Assembly: GCF_041435055.1 (NCBI RefSeq)
Contig: NZ_CP108002.1
Coordinates: 1,674,001-1,738,000, forward strand
DNA length: 64,000 bases
Reading direction: 5' to 3'
Source: Streptomyces sp. NBC_00341
GTDB lineage: Bacteria; Actinomycetota; Actinomycetes; Streptomycetales; Streptomycetaceae
Positions 16,209 through 25,331 of the stretch are shown one piece after another. A program made the translations under genes and the position numbers. Numbering within the stretch: the stretch's first letter is position 1; each line of letters starts with the position of its first letter. Under the pieces are notes generated by a model that was not told where the DNA came from, did no database searches, and saw only the letters and a program-made list of their open reading frames with translations.

Positions 16209-16991
16209 GTGCCGCGCATGCTCGACGTCAGCGAGGACGTACGCGCCGAGATCGGCGACGCCGAAGCCGACCGGCTGCTCGTCGGCGACAACGCCCCCGG
16301 CAGTTACGACTGCACCTCCTGCCGCACCCCCGGCGACTCCGAGCAGGAACGCACCAGCACGGTGCTGTTCGTCGGTGACGAGACCGCGGTCCTCGCCTTC
16401 GCCCACGCGACCTGCATCCCCTCCCAGGTCGTCCAGGTGGCCGAGGAACAGCTGCAGGGCGCCGTGCGCAGCATCACCGGGAGCGAGCAGGACGTCCAGG
16501 GCGGGCCGAACCCCGAGCAGGCCGTGCTGGGGATCACCAGCGGCCTCGTCCTGATCGACGACGAACTCCACCCGGCCCTGGTCGTCGAACCGACCGGGGC
16601 GATCGCCCGGCCCGGCACGGACGGCAGCGGCGGCGACGAGTTCCTGCAACTGCTGCTGGAGCAGGGATTCCACCCGGTCCAGCGGATGGATCAGGTCCCC
16701 GAGGTACTGCACGGCTGGTCGATCCTGCTCGCCATGGGTCAGCTGCACGCGGTGCTCCAGCCGGGCACCGGCGGTGGCTCACCGGTGGCCTGGTGGCAGG
16801 CGCACGCGCCGCTCCAGGTGACCGAGGGCTGGCGGACCGCGGCCAACAAGTCGCAGACCGTGCTCGTCTACGCGGCCCCGGCCGGCTCGATCGGCCAGCA
16901 GCCCCGCGAGGACCTGCTGCGCGACGCCCTGGAGAAGGCCTCGGCGGGCGGCGTCCTGGTCGCCGCGGCGATGCCGCTGGCCGGTACCTGA
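16209..16991 (+). CDS. conserved hypothetical protein (actinobacterial)
   Basis: A 260-aa soluble protein. The start was set at GTG 16209 because GAGGAG lies 6 nt before it; an in-frame ATG at 16161 has no ribosome site. Visible are a CTSCRTPGD motif near residue 35 and FAHATCIPSQV, giving a possible Cys/His metal site, and alternating strand patterns such as GLVLIDDELHPALVVEPTGAIA and VLVYAAPAGSIGQ. It resembles conserved Streptomyces proteins of unknown function. No membrane segment is seen. It lies alone upstream of the small hypothetical gene at 17081. Confidence 0.7.
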   Translation: MPRMLDVSEDVRAEIGDAEADRLLVGDNAPGSYDCTSCRTPGDSEQERTSTVLFVGDETAVLAFAHATCIPSQVVQVAEEQLQGAVRSITGSEQDVQGGPNPEQAVLGITSGLVLIDDELHPALVVEPTGAIARPGTDGSGGDEFLQLLLEQGFHPVQRMDQVPEVLHGWSILLAMGQLHAVLQPGTGGGSPVAWWQAHAPLQVTEGWRTAANKSQTVLVYAAPAGSIGQQPREDLLRDALEKASAGGVLVAAAMPLAGT

Positions 16992-17080
16992 CCGTGTCCG
17001 GGCACTCCGGGGCCCCCGGGCGAACAGCTATTTCTCCGGCGCGCCCGCATCTCACGGGCGGCGGGGTCGTTGGCACATAC

Positions 17081-17476
17081 GTGCACTCATACGACCCCTC
17101 CCACCAGCGTCCGAGCCCGATCCCTGCCATGCGTCCCGCGCAGGACCCATCGGGTGGCCCGTCCCGCACCCCGATCTACGACGCGCTGTACTCCGAGTAC
17201 CGCCGGTCGTTCAGGGCGTTGCCGGGTGACCGGACCGGGGAGGAGAGCATGGGGCTCCCGAGTTTCGGCAGCGGGTTCTTCGGCTCCCGCGCCCCGCTGA
17301 GCGGCCACTCGGGCCATGGCGGCGCGGGCGGCGCGTCCGGTGGCACGGGCTCGGCCGCCGGGCACGGCAGCGGCAGCCCCGGTACGCACACCGGGAGCCT
17401 GGGCTCCTGGCAGCGCGTGGGACGGCACGCGGGGCGGGTACAGGCCGCGCTGCCACCGGGCTCCCGGGGAGCCTGA
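17081..17476 (+). CDS. small hypothetical protein, Gly/Ser-rich C terminus
   Basis: A 131-aa frame from GTG 17081, or 115 aa if ATG 17129 is used. The most gene-like part is MRPAQDPSGGPSRTPIYDAL followed by YSEYRRSFRALPGDRTGEES, which looks like a folded N-terminal segment. The C-terminal half is low complexity (GHGGAGGASGGTGSAAGHGS). No convincing ribosome site marks either start. It ends just before a 23-bp terminator hairpin, which supports a transcribed gene. The product is unknown. Confidence 0.5.
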   Translation: MHSYDPSHQRPSPIPAMRPAQDPSGGPSRTPIYDALYSEYRRSFRALPGDRTGEESMGLPSFGSGFFGSRAPLSGHSGHGGAGGASGGTGSAAGHGSGSPGTHTGSLGSWQRVGRHAGRVQAALPPGSRGA

Positions 17477-17480
17477 GCGT

Positions 17481-17531
17481 ACGACTGAGCCCCGTACCAC
17501 TCGTTCTGCGAGTGGTACGGGGCTCAGTCGT
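17481..17531. terminator. perfect 23-bp hairpin between convergent genes
   Basis: Arms 17481-17503 and 17509-17531 are exact reverse complements around a TTCTG loop. It separates the small hypothetical gene from the convergent der gene and can stop transcription in both directions. Confidence 0.85.
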
Positions 17532-17595
17532 GTCCGGGGGCTCAGCGGCGCGGCCGGGGCGCTCCCGCGCCGGGGCCGTGCCGCCCGTCCGTCGG

Positions 17596-19065
17596 CTACT
17601 TGTTGCGGCCGCGCTTCTCGCGGACCCGCACCGAGATGTGGATCGGGGTGCCCTCGAAGCCGAACTCCTCGCGCAGCCGGCGCTCGACGAAGCGCCGGTA
17701 GCCGTGCTCCAGGAAGCCCGAGGCGAAGAGCACGAAGCGCGGCGGCTTGGTGCCCGCCTGGGTGCCGAAGAGGATACGGGGCTGCTTGCCGCCGCGGATC
17801 GGGTGCGGGTGCGAGGCGACGATCTCGCCGAGGAACGCGTTCAGCCGGCCCGTCGGAACGCGGGTCTCCCAGCCGTCCAGCGCGGTCTCGATCGCCGGGA
17901 CCAGCTTCTCCATGTGGCGGCCGGTGAGCGCCGAGACGTTGACCCGCGGGGCCCACGCGACCTGCGCGAGCTCCGTCTCGATCTCGCGCTCCAGGTAGTA
18001 GCGGCGCTCCTCGTCGAGGGTGTCCCACTTGTTGAAGGCCACGACGATCGCACGCCCGGCCTCGACGGCCATGGTCACGATGCGCTGGTCCTGGACGCTG
18101 ATCGACTCGCTGGAGTCGATCAGGATCACTGCGACCTCGGCCTTCTCCACGGCGGCGGCGGTACGCAGCGAGGCGTAGTAGTCCGCGCCCTCCTGGAGGT
18201 GGACCCGGCGCCGGATACCGGCCGTGTCGATGAACTTCCAGGTGATGCCGCCGAGCGTGATCAGCTCGTCGACCGGGTCACGGGTGGTGCCGGCCAGCTC
18301 GTTGACGACGACCCGGTCCTCGTTGGCCACCTTGTTCAGCAGCGAGGACTTGCCGACGTTCGGGCGGCCGATCAGCGCGATGCGGCGCGGTCCGCCGACC
18401 GCGGTGCCGAACGACTGGGCCGGGGCCTCGGGGAGCGCGTCCAGGACGGCGTCCAGCATGTCGCCGGTGCCCCGGCCGTGCAGCGAGGAGACCGGGTGCG
18501 GCTGCCCGAGCCCGAGCGACCAGAGCGCGGTGGCGTCCGCTTCGCCGCTCTGCCCGTCGACCTTGTTGGCGCAGAGCACGACGGGCTTCTTGGCCCGGCG
18601 CAGCAGCTTGACGACGGCCTCGTCGGTGTCGGTGGCGCCGACGGTGGAGTCGACCACGAAGACGACCGCGTCGGCCGTCTCGATGGCGTACTCGGCCTGG
18701 GCGGCGACGGAGGCGTCGAGCCCCAGCACGTCCTGCTCCCAGCCGCCGGTGTCGACGACCTTGAAGCGGCGGCCCGCCCATTCGGCCTCGTAGCTGACGC
18801 GGTCACGGGTGACGCCGGGCTTGTCCTGGACGACGGCCTCACGGCGGCCGATGATCCGGTTCACCAGCGTCGACTTGCCGACGTTGGGGCGGCCGACGAC
18901 GGCGAGCACGGGAAGCGGTCCGTGACCGGCCTCACCGATCGCGCCCTCGACGTCCTCCGGGTCGAACCCCTCCTGCGCGGCGAGCTCCATGAACTCCGCG
19001 TACTCGGCATCGCCAAGCGCTCCGTGCTCGTGGTCCGAGCCGCCGGAGTGAATCTGGTCGTTCAT
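17596..19065 (-). CDS. der: ribosome biogenesis GTPase Der (EngA)
   Basis: A 489-aa protein with two tandem GTPase domains. The first G1 is GRPNVGKST at about residues 58-66, with DTGGW as G3 and NKVD as G4. The second G1 is GRPNVGKSS, with DTAGI and NKWD. A C-terminal KH-like domain ends [16 protein letters not shown]. Der binds the 50S subunit and is essential for its assembly. An acidic N-terminal extension of about 50 residues precedes the first G domain, as in other actinobacteria. The start is ATG 19063-19065. It is the last gene of the aroH-tyrA-cmk-acyltransferase-der cluster. Confidence 0.97.
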   Translation of the reverse strand: MNDQIHSGGSDHEHGALGDAEYAEFMELAAQEGFDPEDVEGAIGEAGHGPLPVLAVVGRPNVGKSTLVNRIIGRREAVVQDKPGVTRDRVSYEAEWAGRRFKVVDTGGWEQDVLGLDASVAAQAEYAIETADAVVFVVDSTVGATDTDEAVVKLLRRAKKPVVLCANKVDGQSGEADATALWSLGLGQPHPVSSLHGRGTGDMLDAVLDALPEAPAQSFGTAVGGPRRIALIGRPNVGKSSLLNKVANEDRVVVNELAGTTRDPVDELITLGGITWKFIDTAGIRRRVHLQEGADYYASLRTAAAVEKAEVAVILIDSSESISVQDQRIVTMAVEAGRAIVVAFNKWDTLDEERRYYLEREIETELAQVAWAPRVNVSALTGRHMEKLVPAIETALDGWETRVPTGRLNAFLGEIVASHPHPIRGGKQPRILFGTQAGTKPPRFVLFASGFLEHGYRRFVERRLREEFGFEGTPIHISVRVREKRGRNK

Positions 19066-19129
19066 GAAGTCCGTTCCTCTTTGCATCATCATCGATGGAC
19101 CACGCAGCACGCGGTCCACTACTCAAGTC

Positions 19130-19837
19130 TTACCCAGTGCGCCCGGTGAGGCGTCTGGCCTGCTCCAGGTGGCCGGTCAGCCGGCCCTGGATCCGCACGG
19201 TCGCCTCGTCGAGCGCCTTGCGCGTGCGCCGCCCGCTGCCGCCCACCCGTCGCCCACCGCCACCCGTATACGAGCTTCGCACGCCCTCTTGCGCGTCAAA
19301 CGCCTCGCCGAAGACGACATCGACGCGGCTGCGCAGCGGCGGCAGTGCTGATATCAACCGTCCGCGGCGCTCCGTGCTTCCCAGTACGGCCACGGGCACG
19401 ATCGGCGCCCCGCTGCGTACCGCGAAGTACGCGAGCCCGGCGCGCAGCGAGGCGAAGTCTCCCTCGCCCCGGGTGCCCTCGGGGAAGATCCCGAGCACCC
19501 CGCCGTCCCCCAGCACGCCGAGGGCGTGGGTGATGGCGGTGCGGTCGGCGGTCGTACGGTCCACCTTCAGCTGACCGATTCCGCGCAGGAACGGGTCCAG
19601 GGGGCCGACGAACGCCTCTTTCTTGATCAGGAAGTGGACGGGCCTGGGCGCGGTGCCCATCAGCATCGGACCGTCGACGTTGTGCGAATGGTTCACCGCG
19701 AGTATGACGGGTCCCGAGGCTGGCACCCGCCACGCGCCGAGCACACGGGGCCTGAACAGCCCGTACATCAGCCCGATCCCGATGGAGCGCCCGACCGCCG
19801 CTCCGCGCAGCGTGGGCGCGCCCGCGGCTGGGCTCAC
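19130..19837 (-). CDS. lysophospholipid acyltransferase (PlsC family)
   Basis: A 235-aa 1-acyl-glycerol-3-phosphate acyltransferase-type enzyme. Motif I NHSHNVD (HX4D), the substrate-binding block FPEGTRGEGDF and the late VPVAVLGST motif are all present. The start is GTG at 19835-19837, overlapping the cmk stop (GTGA). This cmk-plsC-der order is common in actinobacteria. The N terminus is only weakly hydrophobic (GIGLMYGLFRPRVLG). It likely acylates lysophosphatidate in phospholipid synthesis. Confidence 0.92.
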   Translation of the reverse strand: MSPAAGAPTLRGAAVGRSIGIGLMYGLFRPRVLGAWRVPASGPVILAVNHSHNVDGPMLMGTAPRPVHFLIKKEAFVGPLDPFLRGIGQLKVDRTTADRTAITHALGVLGDGGVLGIFPEGTRGEGDFASLRAGLAYFAVRSGAPIVPVAVLGSTERRGRLISALPPLRSRVDVVFGEAFDAQEGVRSSYTGGGGRRVGGSGRRTRKALDEATVRIQGRLTGHLEQARRLTGRTG

Positions 19838-20538
19838 TTCGCCGCCTGCTTCTCCCCGACGAGGGTGACGACGCACTCGATGACCTGCTTGAGGGTCAGC
19901 TCGGTGGTGTCCACCTCCACGGCGTCGGCCGCCTTGGCGAGCGGAGACGTCTTGCGGCCGGAGTCGGCGGCGTCCCGCTTGATCAGCGCCTCCTTCGTGG
20001 CGGCCAGATCGGAGCCCTGCACCTCTCCACTGCGGCGGGCGGCGCGCGCCTCTGGCGAAGCGGTCAGGAAGATCTTGATGTCGGCGTCGGGCAGCACGGT
20101 CGTGCCGATGTCCCGGCCCTCGACCACGATGCCCTTCTCCGCGTCCCTGGCGATGGTGCGCTGCAGCTCGGTGATCAGGGTGCGCACCTCGGGGACGGCG
20201 CTGACGGCGCTGACCTTGGAGGTGACCTCCTGGGTGCGGATCGGGCCGGAGGCGTCCTCGCCGTCGACGGTGATCGTGGGGCCGGCGGGGTCGGTGCCGG
20301 AGACGATGACGGGCTTGGCGGCCGCGGTGGCCACCTCCAGCGCGTCGTGCACGTCGATGCCGTTGTTCAGCATCCACCAGGTGATCGCCCGGTACTGGGC
20401 ACCGGTGTCCAGATAGCTCAGGCCGAGCTGGGCGGCGACGGCCTTGGACGTGCTGGACTTGCCGGTGCCGGAGGGCCCGTCGATGGCGACGATCACTGCG
20501 GCCGGGGCGGTCCGGGCGGCGGCGCTTACGGTTTCCAC
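19834..20538 (-). CDS. cmk: cytidylate kinase
   Basis: A 234-aa (d)CMP kinase. The P-loop is DGPSGTGKSSTS (about residues 20-31), then SYLDTGAQYRAIT, the GRDIGTTVLPDADIKIFLTAS block and RRSGEVQGSD follow the family. The preferred start is GTG 20536-20538 (METVSAAART); a GTG at 20548-20550 is the alternative but its ribosome site would be too close. It converts CMP/dCMP to diphosphates. The downstream acyltransferase is translationally coupled. Confidence 0.94.
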   Translation of the reverse strand: METVSAAARTAPAAVIVAIDGPSGTGKSSTSKAVAAQLGLSYLDTGAQYRAITWWMLNNGIDVHDALEVATAAAKPVIVSGTDPAGPTITVDGEDASGPIRTQEVTSKVSAVSAVPEVRTLITELQRTIARDAEKGIVVEGRDIGTTVLPDADIKIFLTASPEARAARRSGEVQGSDLAATKEALIKRDAADSGRKTSPLAKAADAVEVDTTELTLKQVIECVVTLVGEKQAAK

Positions 20539-20665
20539 GGTGGTGGACACCTTCCTGGTACACGGGGTGGGCGGGACGGGACGCGCGAACCCGCCCCGCA
20601 CAAGGTTACCGAGTGTCGGCGCGGGCCCGACCACCCCTGTGGACAACCGCCTCCCGGCCCTTGGG

Positions 20666-21751
20666 CTACTGGCGGATCGACCAGCCGCGCTCGCGCAGTG
20701 CCGCGCTGAGGCCGGGGGCGGCGCTCGGCTCGACCATGAGCTGCACGAGGCCCGCCTGCTGGCCGGTGGCGTGCTCGATGCGCACGTCCTCGACGTTGAC
20801 CCCGGCCCGGCCCGCGTCCGCGAAGATCCCGGCCAGCTCGCCCGGCCGGTCGCTGATCAGGACGGCCACGACCTCGTACGAGGCGGGGGCCGCCCCGTGC
20901 TTGCCGGGCACCCTGACCCGGCCGGCGTTGCCCCGGCGCAGCACGTCCTGGATGCCCTCGGTGCCCGCGCGGCGTTTGTCCTCGTCGGCGGACTGCAGCC
21001 CGCGCAGTGCGGTGACGGTCTCGTCCAGGTCGGCGGCGACCCCGGCGAGGACGTCGGCGACCGGTCCGGGGTTGGCGGAGAGGATGTCCACCCACATCCG
21101 GGGATCGGACGCGGCGATCCTGGTGACGTCCCTGATGCCCTGCCCGCAGAGGCGTACCGCGGTCTCGTCGGCCTCCTCCAGCCGGGCGGCGACCATCGAG
21201 GAGATCAGCTGCGGGGTGTGGGAGACGAGCGCGACGGCCCGGTCGTGGGCGTCGGCGTCCATGACGACCGGCACGGCCCGGCAGAGCGCGACCAGCTCCA
21301 GGGCGAGGTTGAGGACCTCGGTGTCGGTGTCTCGGGTCGGTGTGAGGACCCAGGGGCGGCCCTCGAAGAGGTCCGCGGTGCCGGCGAGCGGACCGGAGCG
21401 CTCCTTGCCGGCCATCGGGTGCGTGCCGATGTACGGGGCGAGGTCGACGCCGAGTGCCTCCAGCTCGCGGCGCGGGCCGCCCTTGACGCTGGCCACGTCG
21501 AGGTAGCCGCGGGCGACGCCCTCGCGCATGGCGGTGGCGAGCACGGACGCGGTGTGGGCTGGCGGCACGGCGACGATCGCCAGGTCGACCGGGCCCTCGG
21601 GGGCCTCGTCGATGCCCGCGCCGAGCGCGGCCGCCGTCCGGGCCGACTCCGGGTCGTGGTCGACGAGGTACACCGTGATGCCCCGTCCGGCGAGGGCGAG
21701 GGCCGCGGAGGTGCCGACGAGGCCTGTTCCGATGACAACGGCGTTTCTCAC
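20666..21751 (-). CDS. tyrA: prephenate dehydrogenase
   Basis: A 361-aa NAD(P)-dependent prephenate dehydrogenase for tyrosine synthesis. The dinucleotide motif GTGLVG is at residues 8-13; GTHPMAGKERSG, with the catalytic His region, and LVSHTPQLISSMVAARL follow. The last about 75 residues (VAVLISDRPGELAGIFADAGRAGVNVEDVRIEH) form an ACT domain, so feedback control by an aromatic amino acid is likely. The start is GTG 21749-21751, overlapping the aroH stop. Confidence 0.95.
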   Translation of the reverse strand: MRNAVVIGTGLVGTSAALALAGRGITVYLVDHDPESARTAAALGAGIDEAPEGPVDLAIVAVPPAHTASVLATAMREGVARGYLDVASVKGGPRRELEALGVDLAPYIGTHPMAGKERSGPLAGTADLFEGRPWVLTPTRDTDTEVLNLALELVALCRAVPVVMDADAHDRAVALVSHTPQLISSMVAARLEEADETAVRLCGQGIRDVTRIAASDPRMWVDILSANPGPVADVLAGVAADLDETVTALRGLQSADEDKRRAGTEGIQDVLRRGNAGRVRVPGKHGAAPASYEVVAVLISDRPGELAGIFADAGRAGVNVEDVRIEHATGQQAGLVQLMVEPSAAPGLSAALRERGWSIRQ

Positions 21752-22110
21752 TGGGCGATGTCCTTGCGCAGGGCGGCGGTGGCGCCGAGGTAGACGTGAG
21801 CGATCTCGGACTTGGGGAGATAGGTCTCGATGTGGGCGAGGATCCGGACCACCCGGGGCATCGACCCCTCGATGTCCAGCTCCTGGGCGCAGATCAGCGG
21901 TACGTCGACGATACCGATCCCGCGCGCGGCGGCGGCCGGAAAGTCGCTGTGCAGGTCGGTGGTGGCCGTGAACCAGATGCTGATCAGGTCGTCCGGGACG
22001 AGGCTGTTGCGCTCCAGGACGGCTGTCAGGAGAGCGCCGACCTGCTCGCCCATGTGCCCGGCCTCGTCCCGCTCCAGCTGGACGGCTCCCCGGACCGCTC
22101 GTACCGCCAC
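21748..22110 (-). CDS. aroH: chorismate mutase, AroH type
   Basis: A 120-aa monofunctional chorismate mutase of the trimeric Bacillus AroH fold. The N-terminal VRAVRGAVQLERDE carries the active-site Arg, and CAQELDIEGSMPRVVRILAHI carries the Glu and the second Arg that bind chorismate. The start is GTG 22108-22110. It is directly coupled to tyrA, so the pair makes prephenate and oxidises it toward tyrosine. Confidence 0.95.
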   Translation of the reverse strand: MAVRAVRGAVQLERDEAGHMGEQVGALLTAVLERNSLVPDDLISIWFTATTDLHSDFPAAAARGIGIVDVPLICAQELDIEGSMPRVVRILAHIETYLPKSEIAHVYLGATAALRKDIAQ

Positions 22111-22286
22111 GTCGTGCTCCTCGCTTGTCCGTACCGCTTCGTGCTCTGCGTGCGCCGCCTGTGTGTTCCGGCTGTTTCAGCGTAGAGGGCCGGTGGGGTC
22201 CCGCGCCGGGCCGCCCTGTCCGTGAGACGCGTCGGTGGCGCCGGGTCCCGGAGCGGCCGTCCCGGGCTCTCGCGTACCCTCCCCGC

Positions 22287-22997
22287 ATGATCAGTCCGTC
22301 CGACGAGGCGCTGGTGCGCGACCACACCGTCTACTCCTGTGTGATGGGCTCACGCGCCTTCGGACTGGCCACGGACGGCAGCGACACCGACCTGCGGGGG
22401 GTCTTCCTCGCACCGACCCCGTTGTTCTGGCGGTTCGAGAAGCCGCCGGCCCATGTCGAGGGGCCGGCCGACGAACAGTTCTCCTGGGAGCTGGAACGCT
22501 TCTGCGAACTGGCGCTGCGGGCCAACCCCAACGTGCTGGAGTGCCTGCACTCACCGCTGGTCGAACACGCCGACGCGACCGGCCGGGAGCTCCTCTCGCT
22601 GCGCGGCGCGTTTCTCTCCCGGCGGGCGCACGGAACCTTCGTCCGATACGCGATGGGCCAGCGCAGGAAGCTGGAAGCGGACGTACGCCAGCACGGGGAG
22701 CCGCGCTGGAAGCACGCCATGCACCTGCTGCGGCTGCTGACGAGCGGCCGGGACCTGCTGCGTACGGGCGAACTCACGATCGACGTGGGCGCGGCCCGCG
22801 ACGGACTGCTCGCGGTCAGGCGGGGCGAGGTGCCGTGGCCGGAGGTGGAGCGGCGCATGAACAGGCTGGCCGAGGAGAACGACGCGGCGGCCGCCGACTC
22901 CCCGCTGCCGGCCGAGCCGGACCGGGCGCGGATCGAGGACTTCCTGATCCGCACCCGGCGGGCGTCGGCACTGGCCGGGGACGGTTCAGCCGGCTGA
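22287..22997 (+). CDS. RlaP-type nucleotidyltransferase (first copy)
   Basis: A 236-aa protein of the RNA-repair-associated nucleotidyltransferase family (RlaP/YcgL, polymerase beta fold). MGSRAFGLATDGSDTDLRG gives the GS and DxD metal site, and the all-helical C-terminal half has LECLHSPLVE and RWKHAMHLLRLL. The start is ATG 22287. These proteins often sit next to RNA ligase and repair genes; their exact substrate is unknown. It is transcribed toward a second RlaP gene that ends inside it. Confidence 0.85.
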   Translation: MISPSDEALVRDHTVYSCVMGSRAFGLATDGSDTDLRGVFLAPTPLFWRFEKPPAHVEGPADEQFSWELERFCELALRANPNVLECLHSPLVEHADATGRELLSLRGAFLSRRAHGTFVRYAMGQRRKLEADVRQHGEPRWKHAMHLLRLLTSGRDLLRTGELTIDVGAARDGLLAVRRGEVPWPEVERRMNRLAEENDAAAADSPLPAEPDRARIEDFLIRTRRASALAGDGSAG

Positions 22998-23574
22998 CGC
23001 CGCGTCGAACCGCGCCCGCACCACCAGTCAGATGGGCCAGCACCTCGGCGCTGCGCATCAGATGGATGCCGGTGAGCAGCGCCCGGAAGGTGTAGAGCAG
23101 CGGTTTGAGCTCACCGGTCTTCTCGAAGAGCCGCCACTGGGTGTTGGCGAATCCGCGGTAGTGGTGCGCGTGGTTACGGGTGAGGACGGCCGGGGCGAGA
23201 GCCACCAGCTCCGCGTGCGCCGCGCTGGTGTGCGCGACCAGCGGGGAGAGCAGCTGCTCCAGTACGTAGCCGTTCGGCTTCAGCATCAGCCGGACGAACT
23301 TCCGCAGGTCGTGGGTGACCAGATCCATCTCCACGCCGTCCTGGTCCCACATCCTCGATCGGGTCTCCTCGGGCTCGCGCAGGCCGAGGAGATCGGCCGC
23401 GGGCAGGAGGTGGACCCCCCGCAGGTCCACATCCGAGTCCTTGGAGGGGAACCCGTACAGATGCGCCCCGGAGACCGTCGCGAACAGCAGCGGGTGGCGT
23501 TCCCCTGCGACGACCGGGCCGAGGTCTGTGACCGGCAGCCCGGCTTCCTTGAGACGCGTCATGTCCGTAGCCAT
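22816..23574 (-). CDS. RlaP-type nucleotidyltransferase (second copy, C-terminally altered)
   Basis: A 252-aa frame whose first about 180 residues are a good RlaP domain: VSGAHLYGFPSKDSDVDLRG (GS...DxD), DLVTHDLRKFVRLMLKPNG, LEQLLSPLV, and FRALLTGIHLMRSAEVLAHL. After this the sequence turns into Arg/Pro/Ala-rich nonsense because it reads the opposite strand of the first copy (overlap 22816-22997). The expected last helices of the domain are missing, so the gene seems truncated by a deletion near 23000-23030. It starts 3 bp after the ADP-ribosylglycohydrolase stop, as the last gene of that operon. It may still be expressed. Confidence 0.75.
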   Translation of the reverse strand: MATDMTRLKEAGLPVTDLGPVVAGERHPLLFATVSGAHLYGFPSKDSDVDLRGVHLLPAADLLGLREPEETRSRMWDQDGVEMDLVTHDLRKFVRLMLKPNGYVLEQLLSPLVAHTSAAHAELVALAPAVLTRNHAHHYRGFANTQWRLFEKTGELKPLLYTFRALLTGIHLMRSAEVLAHLTGGAGAVRRGVSRLNRPRPVPTPAGCGSGSPRSAPGPARPAAGSRRPPRRSPRPACSCAAPPPATAPRPA

Positions 23575-23577
23575 GGC

Positions 23578-24600
23578 TCAGGAGTCCCAGAGCGCCCCCA
23601 GGGACAGCAGGTCGCTCCGGTACTCGATCCGCTCCGACCACTCCTTGGGCCAGGCTCCCGAGCCCAGGTGCGCCCCGGCGAGCGCGCCGGTCAGGCAGCC
23701 GAGCGAGTCCGAGTCGCCCCGGGTGCAGGCGGCGCGGCGCAGGGCGGTGACCGGTTCGCCGGGGAAGAGCAGGAAGCAGTGCAGGGCCGTGGCCAGGGCT
23801 TCCTCGGCGATCCAGCCGTCGCCGGTCGCCTCACAGGGATCGGTCTCCGGGGACGGGTCGCGCAGGGCGTCCTGGACGCGCTCCAGTGCGGTGAGGCACT
23901 CCTCCCAGCCCCGCTGGATGTAGAGCTCGGGCGAGGAGTCCCCGGCGTAGCGCCAGAGGTCCCCGAGCCAGCGGGTGAGGTAGGTCCCGCTGTTCTCGTA
24001 CGCGTAGCTGCGCAGCTGCCCGATCAGTCCGACCGGCTCCGCGCCCTGCGCCAGCAGGTACACCGCGCGGGCCATCAGGTCGGAGGCGGCGAGTGCGGTG
24101 GGGTGTCCGTGGGTGAGGGCCGCCTGCAGCTGGGCGGCTCCGGCGCGCTGTTCGTCGCTGAGTCCGGGGACGAGTCCGATGGGGGCGACCCGCATGTTGG
24201 CACCGCAGCCCTTGGAGCCGGTCTGGCTGGCCTCCTGCCAGACGCGGTCGCTGTCGAGCATCCGGCAGGCGGTCATGCAGGTGCGGCCGGGGGCGCGGTT
24301 GTTGTCGGGCGAGTGGTACCAGTCGACGAACTCCTCGCGCACCGGGCGCACCAGCCGCATCGGGGTGAGCAGTCCCCGGTCCATGGCGGACCGGATGCCG
24401 CGCCCCAGGGCGAGGGTCATCTGGGTGTCGTCGCTGACGACCGCGGGCTTCGGCAGCCGCATCTGGCGCCACGGCCCGCACTTGGCGAGGATCGAGGGAA
24501 CGTTGTTGAACTCGGTCGGGAAGCCCAGCGCGTCGCCGAGCGCGAGCCCGGTCAGCGCGCCGGTGGCGGCCTGTTTGGTGATGGTCCTGGTCACGATCAC
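23578..24600 (-). CDS. ADP-ribosylglycohydrolase
   Basis: A 340-aa enzyme of the DraG/ARH family that removes ADP-ribose from modified targets. Metal-binding motifs are visible: GLALGDALG near the N terminus, VVSDDTQMTLAL (the SDDT site), GCGANMRVAPIG and the late CTRGDSDSLGCLTGALAGAHLG (GDxDS). The start is GTG 24598-24600 with GGAAGGAAG upstream, overlapping the Nudix gene stop. In this NAD-related operon it could act on ADP-ribosylated protein or RNA ends. Confidence 0.92.
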   Translation of the reverse strand: MIVTRTITKQAATGALTGLALGDALGFPTEFNNVPSILAKCGPWRQMRLPKPAVVSDDTQMTLALGRGIRSAMDRGLLTPMRLVRPVREEFVDWYHSPDNNRAPGRTCMTACRMLDSDRVWQEASQTGSKGCGANMRVAPIGLVPGLSDEQRAGAAQLQAALTHGHPTALAASDLMARAVYLLAQGAEPVGLIGQLRSYAYENSGTYLTRWLGDLWRYAGDSSPELYIQRGWEECLTALERVQDALRDPSPETDPCEATGDGWIAEEALATALHCFLLFPGEPVTALRRAACTRGDSDSLGCLTGALAGAHLGSGAWPKEWSERIEYRSDLLSLGALWDS

Positions 24601-25331
24601 GTGCTTCTTCCTTCCGGTCGCAGCAGTGGGGGGTGCAGGGCGGTCGCGGCACCCGCCCGGTAGAGGGCGGCCGGTTTTCCCCGTCCGCCGGTACGGCGCG
24701 GTGACCCCTGTGCCGCCTGGACGAAGCCGGGCGTGGTGAGGACCTTGCGCCTGAAGTTGGGCCGGTCCAGCTCGACGCCCCAGACCGTCTCGTACACCTG
24801 CTGGAGCTCTCCCAGGGTGAATTCGGGCGGGCAGAACGCGGTGGCCAGGCAGGTGTATTCGAGTTTGGCGCCGATCCTGATCTGTGCGTCGGCGAGGATG
24901 CGGTCGTGGTCGAAGGCGAGCGCGCCGAGCTCTCCGGCGTCCCACCATCCGGCGCTGGCCGCGTCGCCGCCGCCGTGCGGTTCCGGCAGATCCGGTACGA
25001 GCGCGGCGTAGGCGACGGAGACCACGCGCATCCTCGGATCGCGGTCCGGGTCGCTGTACGTCGCGAGCTGTTCCAGGTGGAGGGCCGAGACGGTGTCCTC
25101 GCTCAGCCCGGTCTCCTCGGCCAGCTCCCGGCGGGCCGCGTCCTCGGCGGACTCGCGGGGCAGGACGAAGCCGCCGGGCAGCGCCCACCGGCCCTTGTAC
25201 GGGTCCTCGCCCCGCTCGACGAGCAGGACGTGCAGCTGGGTGTCGCGGACCGTGAAGACGGCCAGGTCCACGGTGACGGCGAACGGTTCGAAGGCGTGCG
25301 GGTCGTAGCCCTCTGGCGCGGCGCCGCTCAT
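24597..25331 (-). CDS. NrtR-like Nudix transcriptional regulator/hydrolase
   Basis: A 244-aa two-domain protein. An N-terminal Nudix domain has an intact box (GX5E then RELAEETGL), and a C-terminal winged-helix region has FTLGELQQVYETVWGVELDRPNFRRKVL. This layout is that of NrtR, a repressor of NAD genes that senses ADP-ribose. The Nudix box is complete, so hydrolase activity cannot be excluded. The start is ATG 25329-25331, overlapping the nadR stop. The palindrome at 26548-26564 in front of the operon is a natural candidate for its operator. Confidence 0.85.
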   Translation of the reverse strand: MSGAAPEGYDPHAFEPFAVTVDLAVFTVRDTQLHVLLVERGEDPYKGRWALPGGFVLPRESAEDAARRELAEETGLSEDTVSALHLEQLATYSDPDRDPRMRVVSVAYAALVPDLPEPHGGGDAASAGWWDAGELGALAFDHDRILADAQIRIGAKLEYTCLATAFCPPEFTLGELQQVYETVWGVELDRPNFRRKVLTTPGFVQAAQGSPRRTGGRGKPAALYRAGAATALHPPLLRPEGRST

